Counted from the first letter of the stretch, positions 46,439 through 55,951 are shown. The stretch: 64,000 nucleotides of DNA from Clostridium sp. (GCA_031275405.1 JAISOV010000029.1:1-64000), one strand, 5' to 3'. Notes: generated from the letters alone by a model not told the origin. Made by a program: numbers and translations.

Positions 46439-47518
46439 TCACGCGCCGCCCGGCGCGGAGCAGCCTTTTTGTTTCCACGCCCCGGCCGCCGCCAGCAGAA
46501 CCGCCGCCAGCAGGCAGACGCCCAGCCCATAAAACGTCCATACGATACAGGCCTCCGCCAGTACGCAGAGCGGGACGGATTTCCATTTTTTCTCCAGGCA
46601 CAGACAGACGGTATAAGGCAGCAGAATGACATTGCGTATCGCGGTTCCCCGGTACGCGCCGTACAGGAGGCCGAAGCCGTCCATGACCTCCCGGTTCGTT
46701 CCGAGCAGCAGCGCCGACGCGGCCAGTATCATGAAAATCCTCCGTCTCACGGCATTTCCGCCAAACAGGACAGCGGCCAGCCGATAGTAGACCAGGCAAG
46801 CGCCGAACACCACAAGCGCCGGCACATAGCGGCAGACGATCTCTTCCGGCGTAAATCCGGTCAGCCTGCACAGGCCGGCGTACAGAGCCGGCAAGGCCAG
46901 AATTTTCAGCCGCAGCGGAACACCCGACACATATTCCCGGCCGGTCAGCGGATTCCGCTCCCAGATCCTGTCCGTCGCCAGAAAGGTCTGCACCGTTTCC
47001 AGCGTCATATCCCCGCTACGGGAAAGAACCCGTGCCGCAGGCGCGGACGCCTGGGACAGCAGGAGCAGCCAGAGGAACGCCGCCGCAAGAGACAGCGGGA
47101 GCAGCCGCGTCCACGGCGCCCGGGACAGCCGTGCGCCCGGCGCGAACAAGCCGCGCCCACGCGCTCCTACAGAGGAAGCCGCCTCTTTGGACAGCTTCCT
47201 CCCCTTCCACAGCACCGCCGACGACGCTGCGGCCATCACGGCCAGCGACGCAAGGAAAACCGCCACGCAGTCCGAAAAGCTGCGGCTGCCCAGAAGGGCC
47301 GTAAGCTGCGCCCCAAAAGCCAGTCCGATACAGACCAGGAAGCCGGTAAGACAGGCGTCCGCGATTTCCGGCAGCTTGGCGTCCCGCTTCCCGTACAGGA
47401 GCCGAACCGCTCCCAGGCCGAGCCAAAACGGCGTAACGACCGCCAGCGCCCAGGCCGATGACACCGCCCACGCCGTTGACGGCCTCAAGACCGCCGGCAG
47501 CCTTCCCTCAAAAGACAT
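46439..47518 (-). CDS. Membrane protein of unknown function (pair member 1)
   Basis: A 359-residue protein with about nine membrane spans. A loop with GDMTLETVQTFLATDRIWERNPLTGREY lies between spans, a topology reminiscent of GT-C glycosyltransferases, but no DD/DE signature is clear. It lies 52 bp upstream of the other unknown membrane gene and is probably its partner. A role in polymer transfer or export within set A is guesswork from context. Confidence 0.6.
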   Translation of the reverse strand: MSFEGRLPAVLRPSTAWAVSSAWALAVVTPFWLGLGAVRLLYGKRDAKLPEIADACLTGFLVCIGLAFGAQLTALLGSRSFSDCVAVFLASLAVMAAASSAVLWKGRKLSKEAASSVGARGRGLFAPGARLSRAPWTRLLPLSLAAAFLWLLLLSQASAPAARVLSRSGDMTLETVQTFLATDRIWERNPLTGREYVSGVPLRLKILALPALYAGLCRLTGFTPEEIVCRYVPALVVFGACLVYYRLAAVLFGGNAVRRRIFMILAASALLLGTNREVMDGFGLLYGAYRGTAIRNVILLPYTVCLCLEKKWKSVPLCVLAEACIVWTFYGLGVCLLAAVLLAAAGAWKQKGCSAPGGA

Positions 47519-47540
47519 CCCTTCCCTCCCATCTCTCTAT

Positions 47541-47655
47541 TCGGCCGCTCTTGCCGAATATCATCGGCCGCTCTTGCCGAACAGAATCGTCTGCCCTGGC
47601 CGGCCAGGTTCCGCCGCCCTTGCCGGCCAGGTTCCGCCGCCCCGGCTGAATAGGT
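47541..47655. repeat. 23-bp tandem array, five copies
   Basis: Five consecutive 23-bp units, each beginning TC, fill the gap from the GH3 stop codon back to 22 bp before the next gene. Copies 1-2 and 3-4 are closest in pairs. Many units can form GGC-rich stems. Confidence 0.85.
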
Positions 47656-50433
47656 TCAGTCCTCCGCGTCCGACCGAAAGATGCGCACTTCTTTCATCCG
47701 CGCCCCCGCTATCGCAAAGAAAAGCTTGATATAATGGCTGCGCCCGAACACACTGTCCACCGCCAGCCCTTTTGTGACCCATTGCCCGTCCGTACCCGAA
47801 ACAGTCAGCGTTCCTTTCCATATATTATCAAAAAATACAGAAATTGGAAGCTGCGCCAGGTTCCCCAGGTCGGACTTCACGGTCAGCTCGATCCGATAGG
47901 AAGCGCCGCTTTCCAAAAAAACGCCGAACAGTTCCGAATGCCCGGCGGAAGTATCCCAATCCCGGCTGTCAATCACGAGCTCGCCGTCCTGCGCGGAATA
48001 ATAGGTCAGCTTTTCCGGAATACCCGCGTCCCCCGTCTCGCCGTCCCGCGGATCCCGCAGCTCTTCTTCGCTGATCCGCCCCAGCTCCCGGAGCATGACG
48101 GGTCTTTTCAGGAGAAAAGACAGGATGTTGCGCGCGTTCCTGTGAAGCTCCCCTCTGGTGATCTCCCCGGCTTCCAGGGCTTCCCGCAGATTGTCCTTCT
48201 CCGGGTTTTCCCCGTCCGACACGCACATGAACAGGTCATTCTGCGCGCCGACCATGGAGGCCTTGTTCTCCGCGTCCGGCTCCCTGCCTTCCACATTGGC
48301 CTTGGCCCACCAGTCCGTCATCACGATCCCGTCAAAGCCCAGCTGCCCGCGCAGCACGGTCGTGCATAGCTCATAGTTCCCCGCCGTCCATAAACCGTTG
48401 ACACTGCCGTAAGTGGTCATGACCGCGCTCGCCCGGCTTTCCCGGATGGCGATCTCATAGCCTTTGAAGTAGATCTCCCGCAAAGCTCTCTCCGAAACCA
48501 CCGAGTCCGCAAGGCTCCGCGCGGCTTCCTGGTGATTGCAGCAGAAATGCTTCATCGTCCCGGTCACTCCGGCTTCCTGCATGCCGCTTAGCTGCGCCGC
48601 CGCGCATTTCCCCGTGACCACGGGATCTTCCGAGATATATTCAAAGTTGCGTCCGTTCAGAGGGTTCCGGTGGATGTTCATCCCCGGCCCCAACAGGACG
48701 TCCACCTTATTCTTCCGCATTTCCAGGCCGAGCATTGCAAAAAGATCCCGCACAAGCTCATCGTGGAAAGTACAGCCCAGCGCCGTGCCGCTCGGCAGGG
48801 AAAACGCCTTTGCCCCGCAGTCCATCCGCAGCCCGGAGGGGCCGTCCGTACAGCAGGCCGCAGGAATACCGAACCCGTTCAGCCGCTTGGTGATCCCGCC
48901 GAACGCCGCGCCCGTTCCCGGCGTCACTTTCGGGCTGGACATCCCCTCCCCGCGTGAGAGCGCGATCAGATCCTCATCCGAAAGCTGGGCAATAAAATCC
49001 TCCAGAGCCGCTTTCCCGTCATAGACGTCCGCCAGACGAATCCCTCTGTCTCCCGTATAAGGGAAGTCCGGCCCGGAAATCCTTTTCCCCCGCCGCGCGG
49101 CTGCCGCCGACCGCAGGGCCGCCGGTTCCCAGCCTAGCTGATAAGGCGGCGCGTCCGGAACCTTTACCGGCCTGAAACACCGAAACGGCGTCACCGGGGC
49201 GCAGGCTTCTTCCAGCTGCCTGACGACGGTCAGCCCGTCATAGGGAAGCGTCAGGAACTTTTCCGCGCCGCGCACGTCCCGCCCCAGATAGAAATGATAG
49301 TCGCCCTCCTCGATGACGAAGCAGGATTTGTGTCCGGCGACGCCGGACGCGTCATAAGAAGCAAAATCCGCCTCCCTCACGAGCAGCGTGACCTCCGCCC
49401 GTTCTCCCGGCGCCAGCGTAGGCGTCTTCGCATAATCCAGCAGAACCCGCGCCGGCTTCCCCAGCTTCCCCTGCGGCGCTTCCAGAAAGAGCATGACGAC
49501 TTCTTTCCCCGGGCAGGAACCGGTATTTTCCACTTCCGCCGCGACGGACAGCCGTCCGCCGGCGAGGCTGTGCCGCTTTGCGCGTACCGCAAACGTCGTG
49601 TAGGACAAGCCGAAGCCAAACGGATACAGCACTTTTTCCGGCGCGAAGGTCTCAAAATAGCGGTAGCCTACGTAAATATCCTCTTCGTAGACATTCCGCG
49701 CCGGGCTGCCGAAGTTGCGGGCAGACGGGTAATCCTCCAGGTTTTCGGCAAGGGTGTCCGTCAGCCGTCCGCTAGGCGGTACCGCGCCCGTCAGGACGTC
49801 CAGGACGCCGTTGCCTCCCTCCTGCCCCCCTTGCCAGACATAAAGCACCGCCGCCGGATCCAGCTCGCGCACCCATTTCATGTCGATGATATTGCCCACG
49901 TTCAGCACTACGGCGCACCGGGGAAACGCTTTTACGACCTTCCGGATCATGTCCTGTTCCGTATCGGTCAGGAGATAGCCGCCCCAACCGCCGTAGGTAT
50001 CCTGATCCTCTCCCGCCGTGCGCCCGATCACCACCAGAGCCGATTCCGATTCCCTTGCCGCCCGCGCCACAAGCCCCTCTTCCAGCGGCATCTCTTCCTG
50101 GAAACACGGAACCCGCCCCCAGCCGGCCCCCTCGTCCGCCGGATGTTCCCCGATCCACTTTTCATACACGTCAAGAAGCGTCCGGTTCAGCGTCACCGCG
50201 CCGTACCCTTTCAGCGCGTCCAGGATCCCCGTCACATACCGGGTGTTCACCAAGCCCCCGGAGCCAAGCCCGCTCTTGTAATAGTGGAACGCGCTCCGCC
50301 CGAACACAGCGACTTTCTCGCCCGGCGCCAGCGGCAGGGTCTTATTCCGGTTCCTCAGCAAGACCACGGACTCTGCGGCGGCCTGCCTCGCAAGGGCCTG
50401 ATACTTCTCCAGATCCAATGAAAATGCTCCCAT
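47656..50433 (-). CDS. GH3 beta-glycosidase with permuted domain order
   Basis: A 925-residue cytoplasmic-looking enzyme (no signal peptide). The GH3 C-terminal alpha/beta domain comes first (QAAAESVVLLRNRNKTLPL, VVIGRTAGEDQDTYGG, PFGFGLSYTTF), then a fibronectin-III-like part. The TIM-barrel follows (IPAACCTDGPSGLRM, GPGMNIHRNPLNGRNFEY, TMKHFCCNHQE, GFDGIVMTDWWAK with the nucleophile aspartate). A C-terminal beta-rich domain of about 120 residues ends it. The reversed order is known for some Firmicute beta-glucosidases. ATG at 50433 follows GGAGG. It sits at the head of the polysaccharide operons. Confidence 0.9.
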   Translation of the reverse strand: MGAFSLDLEKYQALARQAAAESVVLLRNRNKTLPLAPGEKVAVFGRSAFHYYKSGLGSGGLVNTRYVTGILDALKGYGAVTLNRTLLDVYEKWIGEHPADEGAGWGRVPCFQEEMPLEEGLVARAARESESALVVIGRTAGEDQDTYGGWGGYLLTDTEQDMIRKVVKAFPRCAVVLNVGNIIDMKWVRELDPAAVLYVWQGGQEGGNGVLDVLTGAVPPSGRLTDTLAENLEDYPSARNFGSPARNVYEEDIYVGYRYFETFAPEKVLYPFGFGLSYTTFAVRAKRHSLAGGRLSVAAEVENTGSCPGKEVVMLFLEAPQGKLGKPARVLLDYAKTPTLAPGERAEVTLLVREADFASYDASGVAGHKSCFVIEEGDYHFYLGRDVRGAEKFLTLPYDGLTVVRQLEEACAPVTPFRCFRPVKVPDAPPYQLGWEPAALRSAAAARRGKRISGPDFPYTGDRGIRLADVYDGKAALEDFIAQLSDEDLIALSRGEGMSSPKVTPGTGAAFGGITKRLNGFGIPAACCTDGPSGLRMDCGAKAFSLPSGTALGCTFHDELVRDLFAMLGLEMRKNKVDVLLGPGMNIHRNPLNGRNFEYISEDPVVTGKCAAAQLSGMQEAGVTGTMKHFCCNHQEAARSLADSVVSERALREIYFKGYEIAIRESRASAVMTTYGSVNGLWTAGNYELCTTVLRGQLGFDGIVMTDWWAKANVEGREPDAENKASMVGAQNDLFMCVSDGENPEKDNLREALEAGEITRGELHRNARNILSFLLKRPVMLRELGRISEEELRDPRDGETGDAGIPEKLTYYSAQDGELVIDSRDWDTSAGHSELFGVFLESGASYRIELTVKSDLGNLAQLPISVFFDNIWKGTLTVSGTDGQWVTKGLAVDSVFGRSHYIKLFFAIAGARMKEVRIFRSDAED

Positions 50434-50488
50434 GCTGTCCTCCCGTTTCCATCATTTCCTGTCGTCAGAATCTCTTATCGCTTTCCCA

Positions 50489-51172
50489 TCAGAAAGGCAG
50501 CCAGCCCTTTATCAGGAACCACAGCACCGGAACCAGCAGGGCCGGCAGCAGATTCAGCGTCCTGCCTTCCGTCACGCCCAGGATCGACAGCCCGGAGCTG
50601 AAAATGAGGCTGCCCCCCACGATGGAGATCTCGCACATCAGCTGCGCCGAAAGGAAGCCCGACAAAGCCCCCGCGCACAGATAGATACTCCCCTGCCAGC
50701 AGAACAGCACCGCCGCCGCCAGCGCCATGCCGATCCCGTAGGTGGACGCCAGCACCGTGGAAGTGACGAAATCCAGAGCGGCATTGGTGAAAAGGTAGGT
50801 GTGGTCATGGCTGACCGCGCTCCGGATCGGCCCTAAAATGGACAGGCTGCCGATACAGTACAGCAGGATCCCGGTGGACAGGCCCTGCCCCAGATTCGAT
50901 CCGGAGTATTTTCCCATCAGGCTCCGGAACCTGCCTTCTAAGTTCAGCGCCGTCCCCGCCAGCCCTCCCGCCGCAAGGCTGACGATGAACAGCACCGGAT
51001 AGCGGCTGTCCGGCAGATTGGATACCACAGAGTGGATCCCTAAGACCGTCGCCGCCAGCCCCATGGCCGTATACAGCACCCCTTGGTATTCCTTCTTGAG
51101 TCCTTTTTTGACCACGCTCCCAAGAATGCTCCCGGCGATGATCGTTCCCGTGTTCACGATCGTTCCTATCAT
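50489..51172 (-). CDS. DUF554 family membrane protein
   Basis: A 227-residue protein with about seven membrane segments starting MIGTIVNTGTIIAGSILGSVVKKG, the hallmark of DUF554 (YdfK/YqgA-like) proteins; GKYSGSNLGQGLSTGILLYCIGSL and STYGIGMALAAAV follow. The function of the family is unknown; transport has been suggested. Start ATG 51172 behind GAGGAA. Confidence 0.85.
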   Translation of the reverse strand: MIGTIVNTGTIIAGSILGSVVKKGLKKEYQGVLYTAMGLAATVLGIHSVVSNLPDSRYPVLFIVSLAAGGLAGTALNLEGRFRSLMGKYSGSNLGQGLSTGILLYCIGSLSILGPIRSAVSHDHTYLFTNAALDFVTSTVLASTYGIGMALAAAVLFCWQGSIYLCAGALSGFLSAQLMCEISIVGGSLIFSSGLSILGVTEGRTLNLLPALLVPVLWFLIKGWLPF

Positions 51173-51574
51173 CAGACGCTTCCTCTTTTCCGCTGCTTCC
51201 ATGATAAACAGTCCGCCGTTTTTTTGCAATCTTTTTCTAGGTGTTCCTGTCCATTACAGTATACAGGATTCCCGGCGTATTGACAAGAAAATGTGTCATG
51301 CTCATTCTGTAACAGGAAAGCGCGCCAAAAACAAGCCTGGATGGATCCGACATACGGCAGGACGAAAACAAGCCGCTCCCCAACGGGAAGCGGCGGAAAT
51401 GGCTGATGTAAAGCGGACGTTCGCATCCGCTACGCTGCCTGCTCGTGAACGCAGGCTGCTTCGCAGCCGGTGTCAGCAGGGGCTTTTCCTCCCCTGCTGA
51501 CACCAGCGGCCCCATACCCGCCGCTTAGCTCTTTGCGTGCCTGAAGCGGGGAAGGCTGATCCGCGTCCACTTAC
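51173..51574. other. murA downstream region with large hairpins
   Basis: No gene is supported. It holds a perfect 14-bp inverted repeat (51470-51483 / 51492-51505), a GGCTGC/GCAGCC stem just before it, and a stem-loop (51513-51560) similar to the one at the end of the 41.8-kb wzz gene. None has a following T-run, so it may act as an RNA-stabilising or factor-dependent stop for murA. Confidence 0.6.
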
Positions 51575-52867
51575 TCAACTTACTTTGAGCCGGAATTTCT
51601 GAACCTCGCGCTCCGAATTGACGACCATGACCTGCGCCCCCAGGGACTGGAGCTTCAAAGGAAAGTCCTCATACCCCCGTTCGATATAATGGACGTCGTC
51701 CACCAAGGTAATCCCCTCCGCCGCCAGTCCGGCGATCACCAGAGCCGCGCCCGCGCGCAGATCCGGGGCGGAGATACTGGCGCCCGTGTACTTCCCCACG
51801 CCGCCGATGATTGCCGTGTTGCCTTCTACTTTTATGTTCGCTCCCATGCGGATCAGTTCGTCCACGTATTTGAAGCGGTTCTCAAAAATGCTTTCGGTCA
51901 CGATACTGGTACCCTTTGCCAGCCCCAAGGCTACCGCGATCTGAGGCTGCATATCCGTGGGGAAACCCGGATAGGGCAGGGTCTTCACATGGGTGTGGAC
52001 GAGCGGCTTGGAAGCCACCACCCTCATGCAGTCGTCGGATTCCTCGATTTCACAGCCTAGCTCCAGCAGCTTGGCGCTGATGGACTCCAGATGTTTCGGG
52101 ATGACATTTTTGACGGTAACATCTCCCTTGGTGATCGCGGCGGCAAACATGAAAGTACCCGCTTCGATCTGGTCGGGAATGATGGCGTAATCCGTGGCGT
52201 GGAGCCTGGCTACCCCTCTGATACGGATCACATCCGTTCCGGCGCCCTTGATATTGGCGCCCATGCTGTTGAGAAAGTTCGCCAGATCCACCACGTGCGG
52301 CTCCTTTGCCGCGTTTTCTATGGTGGTCTGCCCCTCCGCCATGGTCGCCGCCATCATGACGTTGATGGTCGCGCCCACGCTGACTACGTCCATATAGATA
52401 TGGCTCCCGGTCAGCCGCTGCGCCTGTGTCTTGATCAGCCCGTGTTCGATCCGCACGTCCGCGCCCAAGGCGCGGAAGCCTTTGATATGCTGGTCGATGG
52501 CGCGGCAGCCGATGTCGCAGCCTCCCGGCAGAACCACCTCGGCATGTTTATATTTTCCCAGAAGCGCGCCGATGAGGTAATAAGACGCCCTGATTTTCTT
52601 GATGTTATCCTCCTCCACAAGCAGGCTGTGAATCTGCGCGGCGTTGACCGTCAGCCTGTGGCGGCTGGTTCTCTTCACGAAGACGCCTATGGTCTGCATG
52701 GCTTCCATCAGGACGTTCGCGTCACGCACGTCCGGGACGTTTTCTATATATACGGTTTCATCCGTCATCATGGAAGCCGCCAGGATAGGAAGGGCCGCGT
52801 TCTTTGCCCCCCCGATCTCCACCTCTCCCACTAATGGATTGCCGCCTTTCATTGCATACTGTTCCAC
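51575..52867 (-). CDS. murA: UDP-N-acetylglucosamine 1-carboxyvinyltransferase
   Basis: A 430-residue MurA, full length. GGAKNAALPIL contains the conserved Lys-Asn, VVLPGGCDIGCRAIDQHI the active-site cysteine that fosfomycin alkylates, and YPGFPTDMQPQIAVAL the catalytic aspartate. It adds enolpyruvate to UDP-GlcNAc, the first committed step of peptidoglycan synthesis. The start is GTG 52867 behind GGGAG. It lies 47 bp after the M23 peptidase gene and may be co-transcribed with it. The GC-rich C7 run in GGAKN is normal for this conserved motif. Confidence 0.95.
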   Translation of the reverse strand: MEQYAMKGGNPLVGEVEIGGAKNAALPILAASMMTDETVYIENVPDVRDANVLMEAMQTIGVFVKRTSRHRLTVNAAQIHSLLVEEDNIKKIRASYYLIGALLGKYKHAEVVLPGGCDIGCRAIDQHIKGFRALGADVRIEHGLIKTQAQRLTGSHIYMDVVSVGATINVMMAATMAEGQTTIENAAKEPHVVDLANFLNSMGANIKGAGTDVIRIRGVARLHATDYAIIPDQIEAGTFMFAAAITKGDVTVKNVIPKHLESISAKLLELGCEIEESDDCMRVVASKPLVHTHVKTLPYPGFPTDMQPQIAVALGLAKGTSIVTESIFENRFKYVDELIRMGANIKVEGNTAIIGGVGKYTGASISAPDLRAGAALVIAGLAAEGITLVDDVHYIERGYEDFPLKLQSLGAQVMVVNSEREVQKFRLKVS

Positions 52868-52914
52868 TTTCGCTCCCGTCTGCCCGACCTGTGAACGGAA
52901 TGTGTGTTCGGGCG

Positions 52915-54498
52915 CTAATTCAGGTACTTCAAGGGGTTCACCTGCGAGCCGTTGATCAGGATCTCAAAATGCACGTGCGGCCCTGTGCTGATTCCGGTAT
53001 TGCCGCTCAGGGCGATTTTTTCTCCCTGCTTCACCGTCTGTCCGGTTTTCACCAGGACTTTGCTCAGATGCCCATATCTGGTCTGGCGGCCGTCGGCATG
53101 GCTGAGGTAGACCACATAGCCATAGCCGCTTCCCCAGCCCGCTTTGACGACGGTGCCGCCGCTGGAAGCCACGACCGTGGTTCCTACGGGTACGGACCAG
53201 TCTACGCCTTTATGGTAGGTGCTTGCCCCTCTGACCGGCGCCTTACGTCTTCCGAAGCCGGAGGTGAACCGCCCTCCGGAAACCGGCTTGATATAGGTGG
53301 GCGGGATCTTGGTTCCCCGCTCCACGACTTTGGCGACCGCTTCCATCACGATTTCTTCTTTTTCGATCTCCCGGCTGACCACCTGATCGTTGAGGTAGGC
53401 GGTACGGGCGATCACTTTGCGGAACCCCGCGGACGCTTCCTGCAGGATCTTCGTCTGGGTGGTGTACCAGCCGTCATTGTCCACATACACCACGTCCGCG
53501 TCATAAATCTCTTCGTAGTAATTCTGCTCCAGTCTTTCTACGGACAGCTCCGGCTCCGGAACCGTGATGATCAGTTCCTGCCCCTCCCGGATGATCGTGT
53601 TTTCATCCTCCAGGCTTTCGTTCATCTCGATGATCTTGTCCATCGGGATGTTCACGCGGATAGAGATTTCTGACAGCGTATCCCCGGGCTGTACCTCATA
53701 GACCGTATTCTTTTCCTGCTCCTTCGTCACCTCTTCGATGGCCTGCTCCAAAGGCCGGAGCTGCTGCCTGGGCAGATAGGCTTCCACGATCTCCACTTTC
53801 TCGGTGAAGCCCACGCCCAGCAGCCCCCGTTCGTAATCGTCAAAACCTTTTTCGATATTCGGCTCCGCCGACAGGATCATTTCCGTAAACCGCGCCTGAA
53901 TACCGGCTTCCAGAAAAGCGCCGGGCTTTTCCTCTTCTTTTTCCTTTTCCTCCGTACTGACGACGGCGGCGGTCAGCACGTTCACCTCCCGGCTGCTGTC
54001 CTGAACCAGTTCCACGCTGAATTTTCCTTCCGTGTCGTATTTCCGGATCGCCGCCTGCAGAAAGGCCGTCACTTCCTCCGCGCTGGCGAGATTTACCATA
54101 TACTCGTTGACCTTGACCGTATAGGAGCGGTGCATGGTCTCTTTCACGGAGGCCCGCAGGACTTCCTCCATGTTGGCAAGGATGGCCTGCTTTGCGTCCA
54201 CATAGCCCCACAGGACTTCCTCGCCCTCATAGGTGAGGTCGGCGTCCAGAAAGACCAGCTGGGAGGACTGCGACGCGATGTTTTTCCGGGCGGCCAGCAC
54301 CAGTTCTTCCGCTGCGGAAAGGTCTTCGACGATCCCGACCTCCACGCCGTTTAACTTCAGATGGAAATAATTATCTCCTGTCTTCTGAACGGCAGATAAG
54401 CCTTTCGCGAAAAAAATACTGCAAAACAGCACCAGCAGATGAACCTTAATATATGTAAATTTCAGTCTTTTATGATGGCAGGTGAGTTTTTTCATCAT
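52915..54498 (-). CDS. Cell-wall M23 endopeptidase with LysM and G5 domains
   Basis: A 527-residue secreted or membrane-anchored protein. A basic N-terminus and one hydrophobic segment (residues about 18-36) are followed by a helical region. Next come LysM (YEVQPGDTLSEISIRVNIP), a G5-type domain (about 320-400) and an M23 metallopeptidase: FGRRKAPVRGASTYHKGVDW gives the HxxxD zinc site and GPHVHFEIL the HxH. It cleaves peptidoglycan cross-links outside the cell. The promoter at 54560-54588 precedes it and murA follows. Confidence 0.92.
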   Translation of the reverse strand: MMKKLTCHHKRLKFTYIKVHLLVLFCSIFFAKGLSAVQKTGDNYFHLKLNGVEVGIVEDLSAAEELVLAARKNIASQSSQLVFLDADLTYEGEEVLWGYVDAKQAILANMEEVLRASVKETMHRSYTVKVNEYMVNLASAEEVTAFLQAAIRKYDTEGKFSVELVQDSSREVNVLTAAVVSTEEKEKEEEKPGAFLEAGIQARFTEMILSAEPNIEKGFDDYERGLLGVGFTEKVEIVEAYLPRQQLRPLEQAIEEVTKEQEKNTVYEVQPGDTLSEISIRVNIPMDKIIEMNESLEDENTIIREGQELIITVPEPELSVERLEQNYYEEIYDADVVYVDNDGWYTTQTKILQEASAGFRKVIARTAYLNDQVVSREIEKEEIVMEAVAKVVERGTKIPPTYIKPVSGGRFTSGFGRRKAPVRGASTYHKGVDWSVPVGTTVVASSGGTVVKAGWGSGYGYVVYLSHADGRQTRYGHLSKVLVKTGQTVKQGEKIALSGNTGISTGPHVHFEILINGSQVNPLKYLN

Positions 54499-54872
54499 TT
54501 TTCCATTTCGTATGGCGGCGTGTTCCGGAAAACACCCGGCTTTTCACACCTTTCCCATTATTCTATCAGCAATGATTTCCCTTGTAAAGAAAATATTATT
54601 TCCATAGGTTTCCCCTATGAAGGATACCCCTATTCCGGGAAATTATTCTTTCCGATATGCCATTATGCCATCATTCGATATGCCATCCCGGAAGGGTCGG
54701 CATACGAATTCCGGCGGAGACCCTCTTCTCTTTCGGCAACGGACAGTACCTCCGGGACGAACCGGGAACGGCCGTTCGGGATGTGATCCAAATCCTTGTC
54801 TGCTCCGTGGAGTCCGCTCAGGAAACGCTCCGTGCCTTTGGGAATATTCCGCCATACCCGCGACGCTCCGCC
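54499..54872 (-). promoter_or_regulatory. Promoter region of the M23/murA unit
   Basis: TTTACA (54583-54588), 17 bp, TAGAAT (54560-54565) on the minus strand form a good sigma-A promoter about 60 bp before the start codon. The rest of this 374-bp gap, up to the coiled-coil gene stop, shows only small stems. Confidence 0.72.
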
Positions 54873-55673
54873 CTAAAGAACCTGAAAATACCGCAGCGCC
54901 TGGAACAGGACTCCCGCCAGCGCCGCCGCCAGCGCCAGCGCGGCAGTCGCCTGGATCCGCCTCAGCCGGACGTTCAGTTTTTTCCGCATGTCAAGCAAGG
55001 CTGCGCCCTGCTTGTTGTGTTCTTCCACCACTACCGCCTGTACGTTGCGGTACACTTTCACGTTTTCTTTGTGTACGTGTTCTTCCGACTGCTCAAACAG
55101 CGTGCGGAGCAAGTCCTTCACCTCTTCTACGCCCCCGCCGTCCTGCTGTATTTCCTGGATTTTGGCAAGGCCTTCCTCCACCAGCCGGTCGATCTTGGCG
55201 GAATCCGGCTGCGCGCCGCGGATCTTTTCCACACAGTCCTGCGTCAGCCGGCTGACCTGGGGCGCCACGGCCTCTTCGATCAGACGGTTCATATGGGCAT
55301 GGAGTTTCCCCTCCAGTACCTGCTCCAGTCCGGGAGCCAAGGCTCCGTCCAGAAACGCGTCCAGCCCGGCAGCCAGCGTTTCCCGGATCTGCCGTTCCAG
55401 TTCCGGGGCCGTGTCGTGTTCCGCCAGCCGCTCTGTCAGCTGCTGCGTCAGCCGCTCCAGTTTGGAAGCGACTTCTTCTTCCACCAGCCTGCCCACCCGG
55501 CCGGTCACGGCATGGATTTCCTCGCTCGCCACGCGCATTTTGGCAAGGCAGTCTTCATATTCCTTTACCTGGCCGCGCAGCCGTCGCGTTTCCTCCGCTT
55601 CCGCCGCGGAATTGGCTCTGATCAGCTCCTGCGCCGTCAGCCTCCGCGCAAATTTGTCCGTCAAAACATCCAT
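54873..55673 (-). CDS. Coiled-coil protein with C-terminal membrane anchor
   Basis: A 266-residue protein: MDVLTDKFARRLTAQELIRANSAAEAEE start, long heptad-rich helices throughout (CLAKMRVASEEIHAVTGRVG; LERLTQQLTERLAEHD), and one membrane span at the C-terminus (TAALALAAALAGVLFQAL). I do not recognise the family. Tail-anchored coiled coils near peptidoglycan genes may be scaffolds, but that is only context. The ATG at 55673 is preferred; the in-frame ATG at 55685 is inside the Shine-Dalgarno GGAAGGGG. Confidence 0.65.
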   Translation of the reverse strand: MDVLTDKFARRLTAQELIRANSAAEAEETRRLRGQVKEYEDCLAKMRVASEEIHAVTGRVGRLVEEEVASKLERLTQQLTERLAEHDTAPELERQIRETLAAGLDAFLDGALAPGLEQVLEGKLHAHMNRLIEEAVAPQVSRLTQDCVEKIRGAQPDSAKIDRLVEEGLAKIQEIQQDGGGVEEVKDLLRTLFEQSEEHVHKENVKVYRNVQAVVVEEHNKQGAALLDMRKKLNVRLRRIQATAALALAAALAGVLFQALRYFQVL

Positions 55674-55686
55674 TGTGATAACCATG

Positions 55687-55764
55687 CCCCTTCCAAAGTC
55701 TGGAGCTTTGTGCCACGCACGAAGCTCCGGTTGAAAGACTGCGAGTCTTTCAGCCTTTCCTCCC
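55687..55764 (-). repeat. Dispersed double-hairpin element, copy B
   Basis: Homologous to 42944-43024. Both hairpins are kept with different bases: TGAAAGACT/AGTCTTTCA around GCG, and GGAGCTT/AAGCTCC. It lies directly upstream of the coiled-coil gene's ribosome-binding site. Confidence 0.7.
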
Positions 55765-55951
55765 AAAAGATCCCGCTCCCGTCCGCCCTGTACCGGAAAA
55801 CGTCTCCGGCAGGCATAGAATTCCGAATGGCTGAAAGCAGCCTGCCTATTCAATATAGTATCATTTTCCCGTCCGCATTACAACCGCCTGCAAAAAAGGA
55901 AAACGGGCGGACGGCAGCCGCGCGGCTTTCTTCTGATATTTCCGGTTTGTT

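Noticed and set aside
52807-52813. C7 tract in murA as a phase switch
   Set aside because: It encodes the conserved GGAKN motif of an essential enzyme. Seven is within normal range for this GC content.
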